Source: Thaumasiovibrio sp047250365 (GTDB taxonomy: Bacteria > Pseudomonadota > Gammaproteobacteria > Enterobacterales > Vibrionaceae). From it: a stretch of DNA of 64,000 nt. Below the pieces are notes generated by a model. It saw nothing but the letters and a program-made list of their open reading frames with translations, made no database searches and had not been told where the DNA came from. Position 1 is the first letter of the stretch. Each line of letters opens with the position of its first letter. The position numbers and the translations under genes are program-made. The DNA is taken from positions 56,136 to 120,135 of the forward strand of contig NZ_JBLBVL010000009.1 of the NCBI RefSeq assembly GCF_047250365.1, in the 5' to 3' direction. Shown one piece after another: positions 50,570 through 59,524 of the stretch.

Positions 50570-51005
50570 ACAAGCCTTTAATGAGCGGTTCTGCACCAAG
50601 CTGCAAGCAGTAGTATGCTAAGTTGCCGGGCTGTGCGTCGGCGTCATTTTGCGCGAGGCGAAAGGCTTCGACAGTACGGAGCAGATCTTCTTGTTGCTGC
50701 TGCTCCAACTTGAGTTCAAAGTTGAGAAGTTGCTGGTAGCCCGTTGACTTTAACTGTGACTTCAGTTGCTTGCGCATTTCACGATAAGGCAAGATTAAGG
50801 TCTGGCTCGATTCCAGTGCGATAATCAACGTTTGAATCTGCTCTTCGTTTAAGAAGACCTTTTGTTGATCAAGGTAAATCAACAGCAGGGCAAGATTAAT
50901 ATTGCCCTGATAATGATTTTGCAAACACAGACAGGCATGCTTCACGCCATTGCGTTGATAATGTGCAATGCCAAATTGCCAGAATTGATCTGCGGTTATT
51001 TGCAT
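50559..51005 (-). CDS. TIGR02444-type protein of unknown function
   Basis: The 148-residue soluble protein starts MQITADQFWQFGIAHYQR. It is Gln/Leu-rich, probably helical, with NINLALLLIYLDQQ and LLNFELKLEQQQQEDLL. These match the TIGR02444 family recalled from gammaproteobacteria, which lies between yheS and yheT. It overlaps yheS by 10 bases and yheT by 11, so translation of the three is probably coupled. Confidence 0.78.
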   Translation of the reverse strand: MQITADQFWQFGIAHYQRNGVKHACLCLQNHYQGNINLALLLIYLDQQKVFLNEEQIQTLIIALESSQTLILPYREMRKQLKSQLKSTGYQQLLNFELKLEQQQQEDLLRTVEAFRLAQNDADAQPGNLAYYCLQLGAEPLIKGLYGS

Positions 51006-52918
51006 GTATCTCGGAACTCCTGCTCCATGCTCTCTAATTGCTCAGTTAGATCCATCCAAGCCATTTCGGTCTCTTCGAGTTGACGCTTCAGATCGGCTTG
51101 CTGCTGTAAGCATTCAGTCAGCTTACTTTTGTTCTCTGCGATATAGATATTGCTATCAGCTAGCGCACTTTCGCAGTTATCCAATTTTTCGGTGAGAGAT
51201 TCTAACGTATCATCCAATTTACTTAACTGTTTACGCAAAGGGGCGGTTTGTTGACGAAACTCTGCCTCTAAACGTTTTTGCTCTTTGCGTGACAGCCCCG
51301 CGCTCTTGTCTGCCGCGGGTTCGACTTGCTGCTCTTTACGATCGTTGCGTTGCTGCTCTGTTAGCCACTTGTAGTAGTCGTCTAAATCGCCGCTAAATGG
51401 CTCAACACGACGGTCATGAACAAGATAGAGATCATCGGTGGTTGCACGCAATAAATAACGGTCGTGACTGACAATGACCATCGCCCCTTCATAGGATTGC
51501 AGTGCTAATGTCAGTGCTTGACGCATATCCAGATCCAAGTGGTTAGTCGGCTCATCGAGCAGTAACAAGTTTGGCTTTTGCCATACGATCAAAGCCAGTA
51601 CCAGGCGGGCTTTTTCACCACCAGAAAACGGACCGACTTTCGCTAAGGCTTTATCACCATTAAAACCAAACGAACCAAGGAAGTTGCGCAGTTCAAGTTC
51701 CCCTTTGTCGGGTGCTAAGCGACTTAAGTGTTCAATCGGCGAGTCGTCCATGCGCAGTGTTTCTACTTGGTGCTGTGCAAAGTAGCCAATTTTTACCCCT
51801 TGCGAGTAGGTAAGCTCGCCCGCTTTCTCTTTCAACTCACTCGATAGTAGCTTGATAAGCGTTGATTTACCGGCACCATTGCGTCCCAGTAATCCAATAC
51901 GACTGCCAGGCACTAGGTTTAAGCGTATATGTTCTAAAATCAGGGTCTCATCGTAACCCGCAGCCACCCCCTCCATCATCAAGATTGGGTTAGGAAGTGC
52001 GTTTGGCTCACGGAAAGTGAAGCTAAATGGGTTATCAAATTGCGCTGGAAGTACTTTTTCCATCCGTTCGAGTGCTTTTAAGCGGCTCTGTGCCTGGCGG
52101 GCTTTACTGGCTTTGTAGCGAAAGCGATCGATATAGGATTGCATGTGCGCCATCTGCTTCTGCTGTTTGTCAAAGCTGGCTTGTTGCTGTGACAACCTTT
52201 CGGCACGCTGTTTCTCAAATGAGGAGTAGTTGCCGGTGTACTCATTCAGGCGTTGCGCCTCAACGTGAATAATCCGATTGACAACGGGATCAAGAAAATC
52301 GCGGTCATGGGAAATGAGAATCAATGTGCCTGGGTAACTTTGTAGCCAACGCTCAAGCCACATGACTGCATCGAGGTCGAGGTGGTTGGTGGGTTCATCG
52401 AGCAGTAAGAGATCCGAGCGGCAGATAAGGGCTTGGGCTAAGTTAAGACGCATGCGCCAGCCACCTGAAAACTGGGTTAAGTTCCAACCCATTTGCTGTT
52501 GTGAAAAGCCAAGGCCATTCAACAGTTCAGCAGCACGAGCGCGGATCGTATAGCCACCAATGACTTCTATTTTGCCATGTAGCTCTGCCGCCAGTGTGCC
52601 GTTATGAGCCGCATCGGCAGCCTTTAGCCGTTGTTCTAGATCGCGGTATTCACGATCACCGTCAATAACATATTCAATCGCTTCACGCTCCAGGGCTGGG
52701 GTCTCTTGGGCCACCCAAGCTAACTCCCAATTAGCAGGGTATTGGCAGGAGCCTGCATCGATAGACAACTCATGTTTAAGCAGCCCGAATAGGGTGGATT
52801 TGCCACAGCCGTTTTTACCAACCAAGCCAACTCTGTCACCAGGGTGGATCGTGGCAGATGCTTGGTCTAGCAAAATATTGCCGCCACGCAGCAGTTGAAT
52901 ATCAGAGATGGTGATCAT
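50996..52918 (-). CDS. yheS: YheS, ABC-F family ATPase
   Basis: The 640-residue protein has two ABC cassettes and no membrane segments. The first has GLVGKNGCGKSTLF, FSGGWRMRLNLAQAL and LLLDEPTNHLD; the second GLLGRNGAGKSTLIK, FSGGEKARLVLALI and LLLDEPTNHLDLD. A charged linker near 235-300 is the ribosome-reaching arm, and a C-terminal coiled coil lies at about 555-635. ABC-F proteins act at the ribosomal E site to relieve stalls. It is divergent from kefG. Confidence 0.94.
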   Translation of the reverse strand: MITISDIQLLRGGNILLDQASATIHPGDRVGLVGKNGCGKSTLFGLLKHELSIDAGSCQYPANWELAWVAQETPALEREAIEYVIDGDREYRDLEQRLKAADAAHNGTLAAELHGKIEVIGGYTIRARAAELLNGLGFSQQQMGWNLTQFSGGWRMRLNLAQALICRSDLLLLDEPTNHLDLDAVMWLERWLQSYPGTLILISHDRDFLDPVVNRIIHVEAQRLNEYTGNYSSFEKQRAERLSQQQASFDKQQKQMAHMQSYIDRFRYKASKARQAQSRLKALERMEKVLPAQFDNPFSFTFREPNALPNPILMMEGVAAGYDETLILEHIRLNLVPGSRIGLLGRNGAGKSTLIKLLSSELKEKAGELTYSQGVKIGYFAQHQVETLRMDDSPIEHLSRLAPDKGELELRNFLGSFGFNGDKALAKVGPFSGGEKARLVLALIVWQKPNLLLLDEPTNHLDLDMRQALTLALQSYEGAMVIVSHDRYLLRATTDDLYLVHDRRVEPFSGDLDDYYKWLTEQQRNDRKEQQVEPAADKSAGLSRKEQKRLEAEFRQQTAPLRKQLSKLDDTLESLTEKLDNCESALADSNIYIAENKSKLTECLQQQADLKRQLEETEMAWMDLTEQLESMEQEFRDTCK

Positions 52919-53064
52919 GGTTGTTCGGGAAGCCGCTCCGTTTTAATACGTTATCGACGGCATCTTATGTGTTGTTGGTCGACTTGTCGATAATTGCACG
53001 GCGATATCGACTTTTCAGGTGGTTAATGTAAGGTGGTAAAGGTGTTAATGATTTGAGTTAAAGG

Positions 53065-53613
53065 ATGATGCATTCAAAAATATTGATTCTCTACACCCAT
53101 CCAGATCCGCAGGAGTCAGTAGCTAATCGTGCGCTATTGAAGGCGGTGGCATCATTGCCACATGTCACCGTGCATGACTTGTATGCACAGTACCCTGATT
53201 TTTTCATCGATATAGAATATGAGCAGCAGTTGCTTGCTGATCATGATGTCATTGTCTGTCAGCACCCGTTATATATGTATTCCGCCCCGGCGTTGTTAAA
53301 AGAGTGGATTGATAGGGTGTTAAGTAAAGGGTATGCCCACGGTGAGGGGCAGGCGCTGGCGGGGAAAATTTGGCGCAGCGTTATCACGACGGGAGGGGCT
53401 GAACAGGCGTTTAGCTCGGAGGGTTATAACCGCTATAGCATTGAAGAAATCGTTCGCCCGTTTGAGCTAACCGCCAAGCTGTGTCAGATGCGGTGGGAAG
53501 CGCCCTACGTGGTGCATTGGGCACGGCGTTTAACCTCAGTTGAACTGACGCATTGTGCGCAACACTATCGAGATTGGCTCAGTAATCTGACACATACCCA
53601 GGGAGAAAGTTGA
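53065..53613 (+). CDS. kefG: KefG, ancillary protein of the KefB potassium efflux system
   Basis: The 182-residue flavodoxin-like quinone-reductase-fold protein has KILILYTHPDPQESVANRAL, QHPLYMYSAPALLKEWIDRVL and TTGGAEQAFSSEGYNRY. KefG or KefF binds the KefB or KefC channel and is needed for full activity. Two adjacent ATGs (53065, 53068) are possible starts. Its stop overlaps the kefB start by one base. Confidence 0.93.
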   Translation: MMHSKILILYTHPDPQESVANRALLKAVASLPHVTVHDLYAQYPDFFIDIEYEQQLLADHDVIVCQHPLYMYSAPALLKEWIDRVLSKGYAHGEGQALAGKIWRSVITTGGAEQAFSSEGYNRYSIEEIVRPFELTAKLCQMRWEAPYVVHWARRLTSVELTHCAQHYRDWLSNLTHTQGES

Positions 53614-55436
53614 TGGCCGCCGATTATTTGCAAAGTGGTGTCGTGTTTCTTGCTGCTGCCGTGATTACGGTTCCTCTGGCCCAGCGTTGTGGATTGGGTT
53701 CAGTGTTAGGCTACTTATTGGCTGGGATTGCGATAGGGCCATGGGGACTGGCACTGATCCGAGATGTCGAGGCAATTTTGCATTTTGCCGAATTTGGTGT
53801 GGTGCTGCTGCTGTTTTTGATTGGACTGGAGCTGAATCCTAAAAAGCTATGGCAAATGCGCAAGCCAATTATTGGCCTTGGAGGAGGGCAGTTATTATTA
53901 ACAGCGTTGGCGTTGTTGTTGCCAATGTGGTGGTTTGGTATTGAGTTGAATGTGGCTGTGATTATCGCATTGGCGCTTGGACTCTCTTCAACGGCTGTTG
54001 CCTTGAAGTTGATTGAAGAGCAAGGGATGGGGGGGAGCGAAGCTGGACAAGCCGGGTTTGCGGTGCTGTTGTTTCAGGATATCGCCGTGATTCCGATATT
54101 GGCATTACTTCCTGTTCTTGCCGGAAGTGGAGAGCAGGACGGGCTTGCATCTGGCTATGTGGCTGCCGGTATTGCATTGTTGCTAGTCGGTGGGCACTTT
54201 TTGTTGCGACCACTCTTTCGCTGGGTTGTGATGAGCGGTGTGCGTGAGCTGTTTAATGTCGCGGCATTACTGCTGGTGTTTGGTATCTCCCTTCTTATGG
54301 ACTGGCTCGGTTTGTCGATGGCATTGGGCGCATTTTTGGCGGGCGTACTGTTGGCCGAAAGTGAGTATCGCCATGAGTTGGAAATTGCCATCGAGCCATT
54401 CAAAGGGCTGCTGTTAGGGTTGTTTTTTATTGCGGTTGGAATGACGGTCAATCTTGACCTGTTGTGGCAGTTCCCCCTCTATATCGCGTTGGCCGTTATG
54501 GTGTTGGTGGGGATTAAGATGGCGGTGTTGTATGTCCTTGCTCACGTTATGGGGCTGGCAGCACGTTCTCGTAGTCAACTGGCAGCAGTGCTGAGCCAAG
54601 GTGGTGAATTTGCCTTTGTTATTTTTACCGCGGCGCAAAGTGAGAGTGTACTTAGTGCAGAGTTGAGTGCGATATTGTTGGTGGTGGTGAGTTTATCGAT
54701 GATGACAACACCGTTGTTGTTGGTGGTGCAGCGACGTTGGTATCAATGGCGCTTTACACTGGCAGGGACAGAAGCTCGTCGACCCAGCGTGGATGATATT
54801 AAAAATGATAACCCGCGAGTGATCATTGCTGGATTTGGCCGCTTTGGGCAAGTGGTTGGGCGGTTATTGTTTGCAAATAAGATTGCTGTCACGGTGCTAG
54901 AGCGAGATCCTAGTCAGATAACCTTACTGCGCAAATTTGGCTATCGGGTTTACTATGGTGATGCAACGCAACTCAATCTTTTGCGTGCTGCTGGCGCCGA
55001 TAAAGCCGAAGCCATTGTCGTGTGTACGGACTCGCCAGATGAAGTGCTGGAAGTGGTTGAGTTATGCCAGCACTATTTCCCGCATTTGAAGGTCTTAGCG
55101 CGAGCACGTAGCCGTGTTGAGGCTTATCAGCTGTTGAGCCATGGGGTTGAGAACTTCTCTAGAGAGACCTTTGATGGTGCATTGAATTTAGGGCGACAAA
55201 CCTTGGTCGCATTGGGAATGCACCCTTACAAAGCAAAACGGGCTGAGTCGCATTTTCGCCGTTTAGACTTAACGGTGTTACGTGATCTTCTTCCTCAGCA
55301 TAGTGACGATAGTTCGTTGGCGTCCCGTGCACAAGAAGCGCGGCAAGAGCTAGAAGAGATTTTTGATCGAGAGATGCAACGTGAGCGTGAAAGCTTAACA
55401 GGGTGGGGTCACCATCAAGCAGAGAGTCAGGAGTAA
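53613..55436 (+). CDS. kefB: KefB, glutathione-regulated potassium/proton antiporter
   Basis: The 607-residue protein starts at the ATG at 53613 behind GGGAG. A CPA2 transporter domain with about 12-13 membrane segments spans 1-380 (GSVLGYLLAGIAIGPWG, LFLIGLELNPKKLW, ALGLSSTAVALKLI). A cytosolic RCK domain follows from about 408 with VIIAGFGRFGQVVGRLL and a GDATQ element. GSH closes it and electrophile adducts open it, acidifying the cell for protection. It pairs with KefG. Confidence 0.94.
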   Translation: MAADYLQSGVVFLAAAVITVPLAQRCGLGSVLGYLLAGIAIGPWGLALIRDVEAILHFAEFGVVLLLFLIGLELNPKKLWQMRKPIIGLGGGQLLLTALALLLPMWWFGIELNVAVIIALALGLSSTAVALKLIEEQGMGGSEAGQAGFAVLLFQDIAVIPILALLPVLAGSGEQDGLASGYVAAGIALLLVGGHFLLRPLFRWVVMSGVRELFNVAALLLVFGISLLMDWLGLSMALGAFLAGVLLAESEYRHELEIAIEPFKGLLLGLFFIAVGMTVNLDLLWQFPLYIALAVMVLVGIKMAVLYVLAHVMGLAARSRSQLAAVLSQGGEFAFVIFTAAQSESVLSAELSAILLVVVSLSMMTTPLLLVVQRRWYQWRFTLAGTEARRPSVDDIKNDNPRVIIAGFGRFGQVVGRLLFANKIAVTVLERDPSQITLLRKFGYRVYYGDATQLNLLRAAGADKAEAIVVCTDSPDEVLEVVELCQHYFPHLKVLARARSRVEAYQLLSHGVENFSRETFDGALNLGRQTLVALGMHPYKAKRAESHFRRLDLTVLRDLLPQHSDDSSLASRAQEARQELEEIFDREMQRERESLTGWGHHQAESQE

Positions 55437-55441
55437 ACAGA

Positions 55442-55639
55442 ATGAAAAAACGCTTTATTGCCGGTGCTCATTGCCCCAAGTGCCATTCCGTTGACAGTAT
55501 TCGCTGGTGGAAAGAGGCTCAAATTGAAACTATCGAATGTGTACAGTGTGGGCATCAGGCGCAGCAGTTACCAGAAGCATTGACAAGCCAGCGTCCCAAC
55601 GGAGAGACGGTGATAGGGCTATTTAACCCTAAATCGTGA
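55442..55639 (+). CDS. yheV: YheV, small zinc-ribbon protein
   Basis: The 65-residue protein starts MKKRFIAGAHCPKCHSVDSI. CPKC and CVQCGH form a likely zinc ribbon, followed by ETVIGLFNP. The gene starts at 55442, 5 bases after kefB, with GGAG within the end of kefB. It follows kefB in enterics too; function unknown. Confidence 0.9.
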   Translation: MKKRFIAGAHCPKCHSVDSIRWWKEAQIETIECVQCGHQAQQLPEALTSQRPNGETVIGLFNPKS

Positions 55640-55843
55640 GCTGCTATTGGTGGTAATGACGAATAGAAAGAAGGTGTGACGGGCTCGCCATTCCTTGCTG
55701 TTTGGTATTTGCAAGCAAGTGTTGACGACGTGATGGGCAAAGAGGAATTTACTCTGCGACTCGCATCAGAGGGCAAGGTTGGTTATGATGCGCTGGAAAG
55801 GTAGATGCGAGCACGTATCTTGTCGAACTTATTTGGAGTCAGT

Positions 55844-56404
55844 ATGAAAGTCGTTAAAGACACCGTAGTAAGCCTAGCCTACACCGTTAAAACTGAAGAA
55901 GGTGTGGTCGTAGATCAATCGAGTAAAGAAGCGCCGCTTGATTACCTACACGGGCACAATAATTTGATTGTTGGTCTTGAAAATGCACTAGAAGGCTGTG
56001 CTGCTGGTGACAGCTTTAGCGTGACCGTTGCACCAGAAGAGGCATATGGCGAGCACCACGATGCATTGGTTCAGCGTGTTCCAGCTGAAGTCTTTCAGGG
56101 TGTGGATGAAATCACGGTCGGTATGCGTTTTCTTGCTGACACCGATCAAGGCCCAATCCCAGTAGAAGTCACAGAAGTGGATGGCGACGAAGTGGTGGTT
56201 GACGGTAACCATATGCTGGCGGGTCAAACATTGAGCTTTGACGTGGAAGTGATTGCGCTGCGTGAGGCGACAGAAGAAGAAGTGGCTCACGGTCACCTGC
56301 ATCAAGAAGGTGGCTGTTGTGGTGGTGGTAGCTGTGGTGATCATGATGATGAAGATCATGAATGCTGTGGTGGCGGCAATTGCGGCGATAGCGAAGAAAA
56401 ATAA
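55844..56404 (+). CDS. slyD: SlyD, FKBP-type prolyl isomerase and nickel metallochaperone
   Basis: The 186-residue protein starts at 55844 behind GGAG. The FKBP domain is at about 1-70 and 125-145, with an inserted IF chaperone domain at about 72-125 (EAYGEHHDALVQRVP, DGNHMLAGQTLSFDVEVI). The tail from about 150 is rich in Cys, His, Gly and Asp (GGCCGGGSCGDHDDED, ECCGGGNCGD). In E. coli this tail binds nickel and supports hydrogenase and urease maturation. No hydrogenase genes are nearby. Confidence 0.95.
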   Translation: MKVVKDTVVSLAYTVKTEEGVVVDQSSKEAPLDYLHGHNNLIVGLENALEGCAAGDSFSVTVAPEEAYGEHHDALVQRVPAEVFQGVDEITVGMRFLADTDQGPIPVEVTEVDGDEVVVDGNHMLAGQTLSFDVEVIALREATEEEVAHGHLHQEGGCCGGGSCGDHDDEDHECCGGGNCGDSEEK

Positions 56405-56442
56405 GGCGGTTGTGGCTGTCGCCACTAGTCTGATTTAAAAAT

Positions 56443-56469
56443 AAAAAGGCGCCGGATGGCGCCTTTTTT
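56443..56469. terminator. Bidirectional terminator after slyD
   Basis: AAAAAGGCGCC and GGCGCCTTTTT pair around GGAT with A and T runs on both sides. It also serves the convergent slyX transcript. Confidence 0.94.
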
Positions 56470-56538
56470 GTGACTGGGTTTTCTCAACGCTGAGGTAAAT
56501 GGCATTGAGTTATTAAGCCAAATCGTCAGCCCGTTCAC

Positions 56539-56766
56539 TTAGTAGTGTGGTGGTGGCGTCTCTTCAGATTCGTCGGCCATGTTAGACCCACTGGTTGATT
56601 TGACTTTATCGACAAGAAATTTCATCTGGGTCAACATCTTGTCGAGCATCATTTGATGGGCAGTAATTTCGTGATTGAGCTCTTCAATGGTGTGTTCTTG
56701 AAAAGCCAGTTTCATCTCTAGCTCATCAATACGGTTTTGTAGTTGATTTGTCTCTTTTGGTGTCAT
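56539..56766 (-). CDS. slyX: SlyX family coiled-coil protein
   Basis: The 75-residue protein starts at 56766 (MTPKETNQLQNRIDELEMKL). It is almost entirely heptad-repeat coiled coil with conserved LAFQEHTIEELN and ends in the family-typical TPPPHY. Function unknown despite the name. The start is 2 bases after the stop of the WD40 gene, suggesting coupled translation. Confidence 0.92.
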   Translation of the reverse strand: MTPKETNQLQNRIDELEMKLAFQEHTIEELNHEITAHQMMLDKMLTQMKFLVDKVKSTSGSNMADESEETPPPHY

Positions 56767-56768
56767 AA

Positions 56769-57746
56769 TTACTCTGCCTGCCAAGCTTGCACTATCCCTG
56801 CTGAGGTTGCTGCGCTCACCCGGCCGTCTGGATCAATGCTGACATCATACACCACTGCGTGAGGAGGGCGAGTATTCTGTTTAGGTGCGGCATACCACTG
56901 CTTTAATTTTTTGCCGTCTTGGGTGCGCCATAAACTAATTTGCCTTCCAGCGGTCGCCGTGACTAATAAAGTGCCATCATCAGAAAAGCGGGCGACCGTT
57001 ATTGCCTGTGGGCGTACCGATGTTTGCAATGTCGCTGACTTTTCGCCATTTTGTAGTTGCCAAAGGTAGCCGTTCCCTTCAGCATCTGCGGTAAACGCGA
57101 ATTGTCCATCACGATGTAAGGCAACGTGACGCACAGCGGCGGGATGAATAAATTGAAATAGAGCTTGGCCGCTGTCGGTATCCCAGAGGTAAGCGCGATT
57201 GTCATCACCACCAGAGAGCGCATAACGGCCATTGGGTGATAAGGCAACGGAAGAAACTTTTTTATTATGGGCGAGGAACTCTAAGCGCCGACCAGTGCCC
57301 AAGTTGACATGAATCACTTTGCTATTGGCTAAACCGAGCAAAACTTGTTCGCCATTGCTGCTCAGTGCGGCATCCGTGAGCGTGCTATCTGAAATAGTCC
57401 AGAGTCCTTGCGCTTGCCCCCAAGCGAGATCCCAGACCGCAAAACTCTGTGTGGTCGCTGTTAAAGCAAAACGGGGTAGGTCTGCTATTTTGGTGAGTAT
57501 GATGCCTTCGGAATGAAAATCATGCTGAGCAAGTGATAAAAGAGGCTGATGATGAGGCAAATCCCAAAGTACAAGGCCGTCTTGTTTTGAATGTGTAAAG
57601 GCAAATTGACTATCACGGCTAAGGGCTGTAGCGATACTGCCTTCTGGGTTCAGTATCCAACGTTGCTGTTCTGACGACCAGAATTTGCACCCATTAAGCG
57701 TGAGCAGTGTCCAAAACAGTAAAATTATTCGAATATGGGATAGCAT
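56769..57746 (-). CDS. WD40-repeat lipoprotein
   Basis: The 325-residue protein has a signal peptide ending in the lipobox LTLNGC (Cys20), so it should be anchored in the envelope. It has about six WD40-like blades, for example SVALSPNGRYALSGGDDNRAYLWDTDSGQ and RFSDDGTLLVTATAGRQISLWRTQDGK, read in separate parts. Such proteins serve as interaction platforms; no partner is known. It lies upstream of slyX and divergent from fkpA, an arrangement I associate with vibrios. Confidence 0.85.
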   Translation of the reverse strand: MLSHIRIILLFWTLLTLNGCKFWSSEQQRWILNPEGSIATALSRDSQFAFTHSKQDGLVLWDLPHHQPLLSLAQHDFHSEGIILTKIADLPRFALTATTQSFAVWDLAWGQAQGLWTISDSTLTDAALSSNGEQVLLGLANSKVIHVNLGTGRRLEFLAHNKKVSSVALSPNGRYALSGGDDNRAYLWDTDSGQALFQFIHPAAVRHVALHRDGQFAFTADAEGNGYLWQLQNGEKSATLQTSVRPQAITVARFSDDGTLLVTATAGRQISLWRTQDGKKLKQWYAAPKQNTRPPHAVVYDVSIDPDGRVSAATSAGIVQAWQAE

Positions 57747-57838
57747 TAAGATATTGATTCGTTATGTTATGTTGCGTTTGCAACTAGTATATTGATTATG
57801 ACAAGCTTGCACAGCGCAAAATAGTGCAAGCACTAAAG

Positions 57839-57854
57839 TGAGGGAACTCCCTCA
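57839..57854. repeat. Palindrome in fkpA leader
   Basis: TGAGGGA-AC-TCCCTCA is a perfect 7+7 palindrome 18-33 bases before the fkpA start, just upstream of its GGAGA Shine-Dalgarno. It could be an operator or a leader hairpin. Confidence 0.45.
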
Positions 57855-57871
57855 GATGATATGGAGAAATT

Positions 57872-58672
57872 ATGAAACCTGTTCTTAAAATGTCAGCACT
57901 CGCTGCCACAATTTTGTTAGCTGTAGGCTGTCAGGGTGAAACTAACGCTGAAACTAACACGACAAAAGCTGACACGGCTGTTGAACAAGTTGCACAAACT
58001 TCTGCTGTTGATTTAACCAGCGAAGACGCGAAAGCTGCGTATGCAATTGGTGCGTCGCTAGGGCAATATTTATCGGCGAATTTAGCGCAGCAAGAAGAGT
58101 TAGGGCTTGAGCTGAGCAGTGATGATGTTTTGGCCGGTGTACAAGATGCGTTTAATGGCGAAAGCCAAATGACGCCAGAAGAGATGCAAGAGGCGCTTCA
58201 AACACTGGATCAACGTGTATCAGAGTTGGTGACTGCGCGTATGGAAGCAGAAGCGACTGCTGCGGTTGAAGCGGGTAATGCATTTCGTACTGAGTTTGCG
58301 GCACAAGATGGCAGCGTAGAGACAGATTCAGGCCTAATGTATCAAGTAGTTGAGCAAGGCGAAGGCGCAATGCCGGCAGACACTGACACTGTTGAAGTTC
58401 ATTATCGTGGAACATTGATCGACGGTACTGAGTTCGATAGTTCATACTCGCGTAATCAAACGGCGTCTTTCCCTTTAAATCAAGTCATTCCTGGATGGAC
58501 AGAAGGCCTGCAACTAATGCCTGTAGGTTCTAAGTTTAAGTTTGTTATTCCGCCTGAGTTAGCATATGGCGCACAGAACACACCAACAATTCCAGCGAAC
58601 TCAACGTTGATTTTTGAGGTTGAGCTACTGAGCATCCCATCACAAGATGTTGAGGAAGAGGTCGCGCAGTAA
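57872..58672 (+). CDS. fkpA: FkpA, periplasmic FKBP-type peptidyl-prolyl isomerase
   Basis: The protein has 266 residues. A signal sequence ends in LLAVGC; the Cys followed by a Thr/Asn-rich linker suggests it may be lipidated. An N-terminal dimerisation helix region spans about 45-135 (AYAIGASLGQYLSANLAQQEELG), then the C-terminal FKBP domain spans about 155-255 (VEVHYRGTLIDGTEFDSSYSR, VIPGWTEGLQLMPVGSKFKF, LAYG). It folds envelope proteins; E. coli fkpA is in the sigma-E regulon. Confidence 0.93.
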   Translation: MKPVLKMSALAATILLAVGCQGETNAETNTTKADTAVEQVAQTSAVDLTSEDAKAAYAIGASLGQYLSANLAQQEELGLELSSDDVLAGVQDAFNGESQMTPEEMQEALQTLDQRVSELVTARMEAEATAAVEAGNAFRTEFAAQDGSVETDSGLMYQVVEQGEGAMPADTDTVEVHYRGTLIDGTEFDSSYSRNQTASFPLNQVIPGWTEGLQLMPVGSKFKFVIPPELAYGAQNTPTIPANSTLIFEVELLSIPSQDVEEEVAQ

Positions 58673-58703
58673 AAGTCACTTTACTTGCTGTAGATCATGT
58701 TTT

Positions 58704-58730
58704 AGACCTCGCATTAGCGGGGTCTTTTTA
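58704..58730 (+). terminator. Terminator after fkpA
   Basis: AGACCTCGC and GCGGGGTCT pair (one T-G pair) around ATTA, followed by T5. Confidence 0.85.
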
Positions 58731-58801
58731 TATGTACATGTTAAAAATCTGATAAACTTACCAGAATATTTTGATTTTTTGCGTGTAAGGGTAGTGCTGT
58801 G

Positions 58802-59524
58802 ATGACAACAGATGAAACTCTTGCTCAGGATGTGGTCGTGGATAGTGATTTGATCCAAGATAGCGCTTTCACTGAGCAAGACTACACATTACTTCGCTCA
58901 TACGAAGCGGTAGTAGACGGGTTAGCGGCATTGATTGGTGGGCATTGTGAAATTGTTCTTCATTCATTAGATAACTTGAACACATCGGCAGTAAAAATTG
59001 CGAATGGTGAAATCACAGGGCGCCAGGTTGGGTCTCCTATCACTGATTTGGCGCTGCGAATGTTGAGAGACATTGAAGGCTCTGAACGTAATTTTTCTCG
59101 GGCTTATTTTACGCGTGCGAAAGGCGGCGTGTTGATGAAGTCAATTACGATTGCGATTCGTAATGGTGAGGAGCGTGTGATTGGCTTATTGTGTATCAAC
59201 ATTAACTTAGATGCCCCGTTCTCACAGATCCTGCAAGCCTTTATGCCAAGTGACGATGCGCGTCAGGCCGCCTCGTCGGTGAATTTTGCCAGTGATGTTG
59301 ATGAGTTAGTGGATCAGACGGTGGAACGCACCATCGAAGAGATCAATGCCGATAAAGATGTTTCTAATAATGCCAAGAACCGTCAAATCGTGATGGCACT
59401 GTACGACAAAGGCATTTTTGATATTAAAGACGCGATTAACCGTGTGGCTGACCGATTGAATATCTCGAAACATACCGTCTATTTGTATATTCGTCAGCGT
59501 AAAACTGAGGATGGCGAAAAGTGA
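58802..59524 (+). CDS. yheO: YheO family DNA-binding protein (PAS-like plus helix-turn-helix)
   Basis: The protein is 240 residues from the ATG at 58802, behind AAGGG; the GTG just before is also in frame. The YheO-type sensor domain spans about 30-145 (LIGGHCEIVLHSLDN, AKGGVLMKSITIAIRNG, VIGLLCININLD). The C-terminal helix-turn-helix lies near 200-235 (FDIKDAINRVADRLNISKHTVYLYIRQRK). It lies upstream of tusDCB with a 4-base overlap, as in E. coli. Ligand and targets are not established. Confidence 0.93.
   Translation: MTTDETLAQDVVVDSDLIQDSAFTEQDYTLLRSYEAVVDGLAALIGGHCEIVLHSLDNLNTSAVKIANGEITGRQVGSPITDLALRMLRDIEGSERNFSRAYFTRAKGGVLMKSITIAIRNGEERVIGLLCININLDAPFSQILQAFMPSDDARQAASSVNFASDVDELVDQTVERTIEEINADKDVSNNAKNRQIVMALYDKGIFDIKDAINRVADRLNISKHTVYLYIRQRKTEDGEK

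Noticed and set aside
55988..56425. 145-codon minus-strand frame rich in Thr, Ala and Ile
   Set aside because: It is the shadow of slyD, its odd composition being the complement of the Cys/Gly/His/Asp-rich tail.
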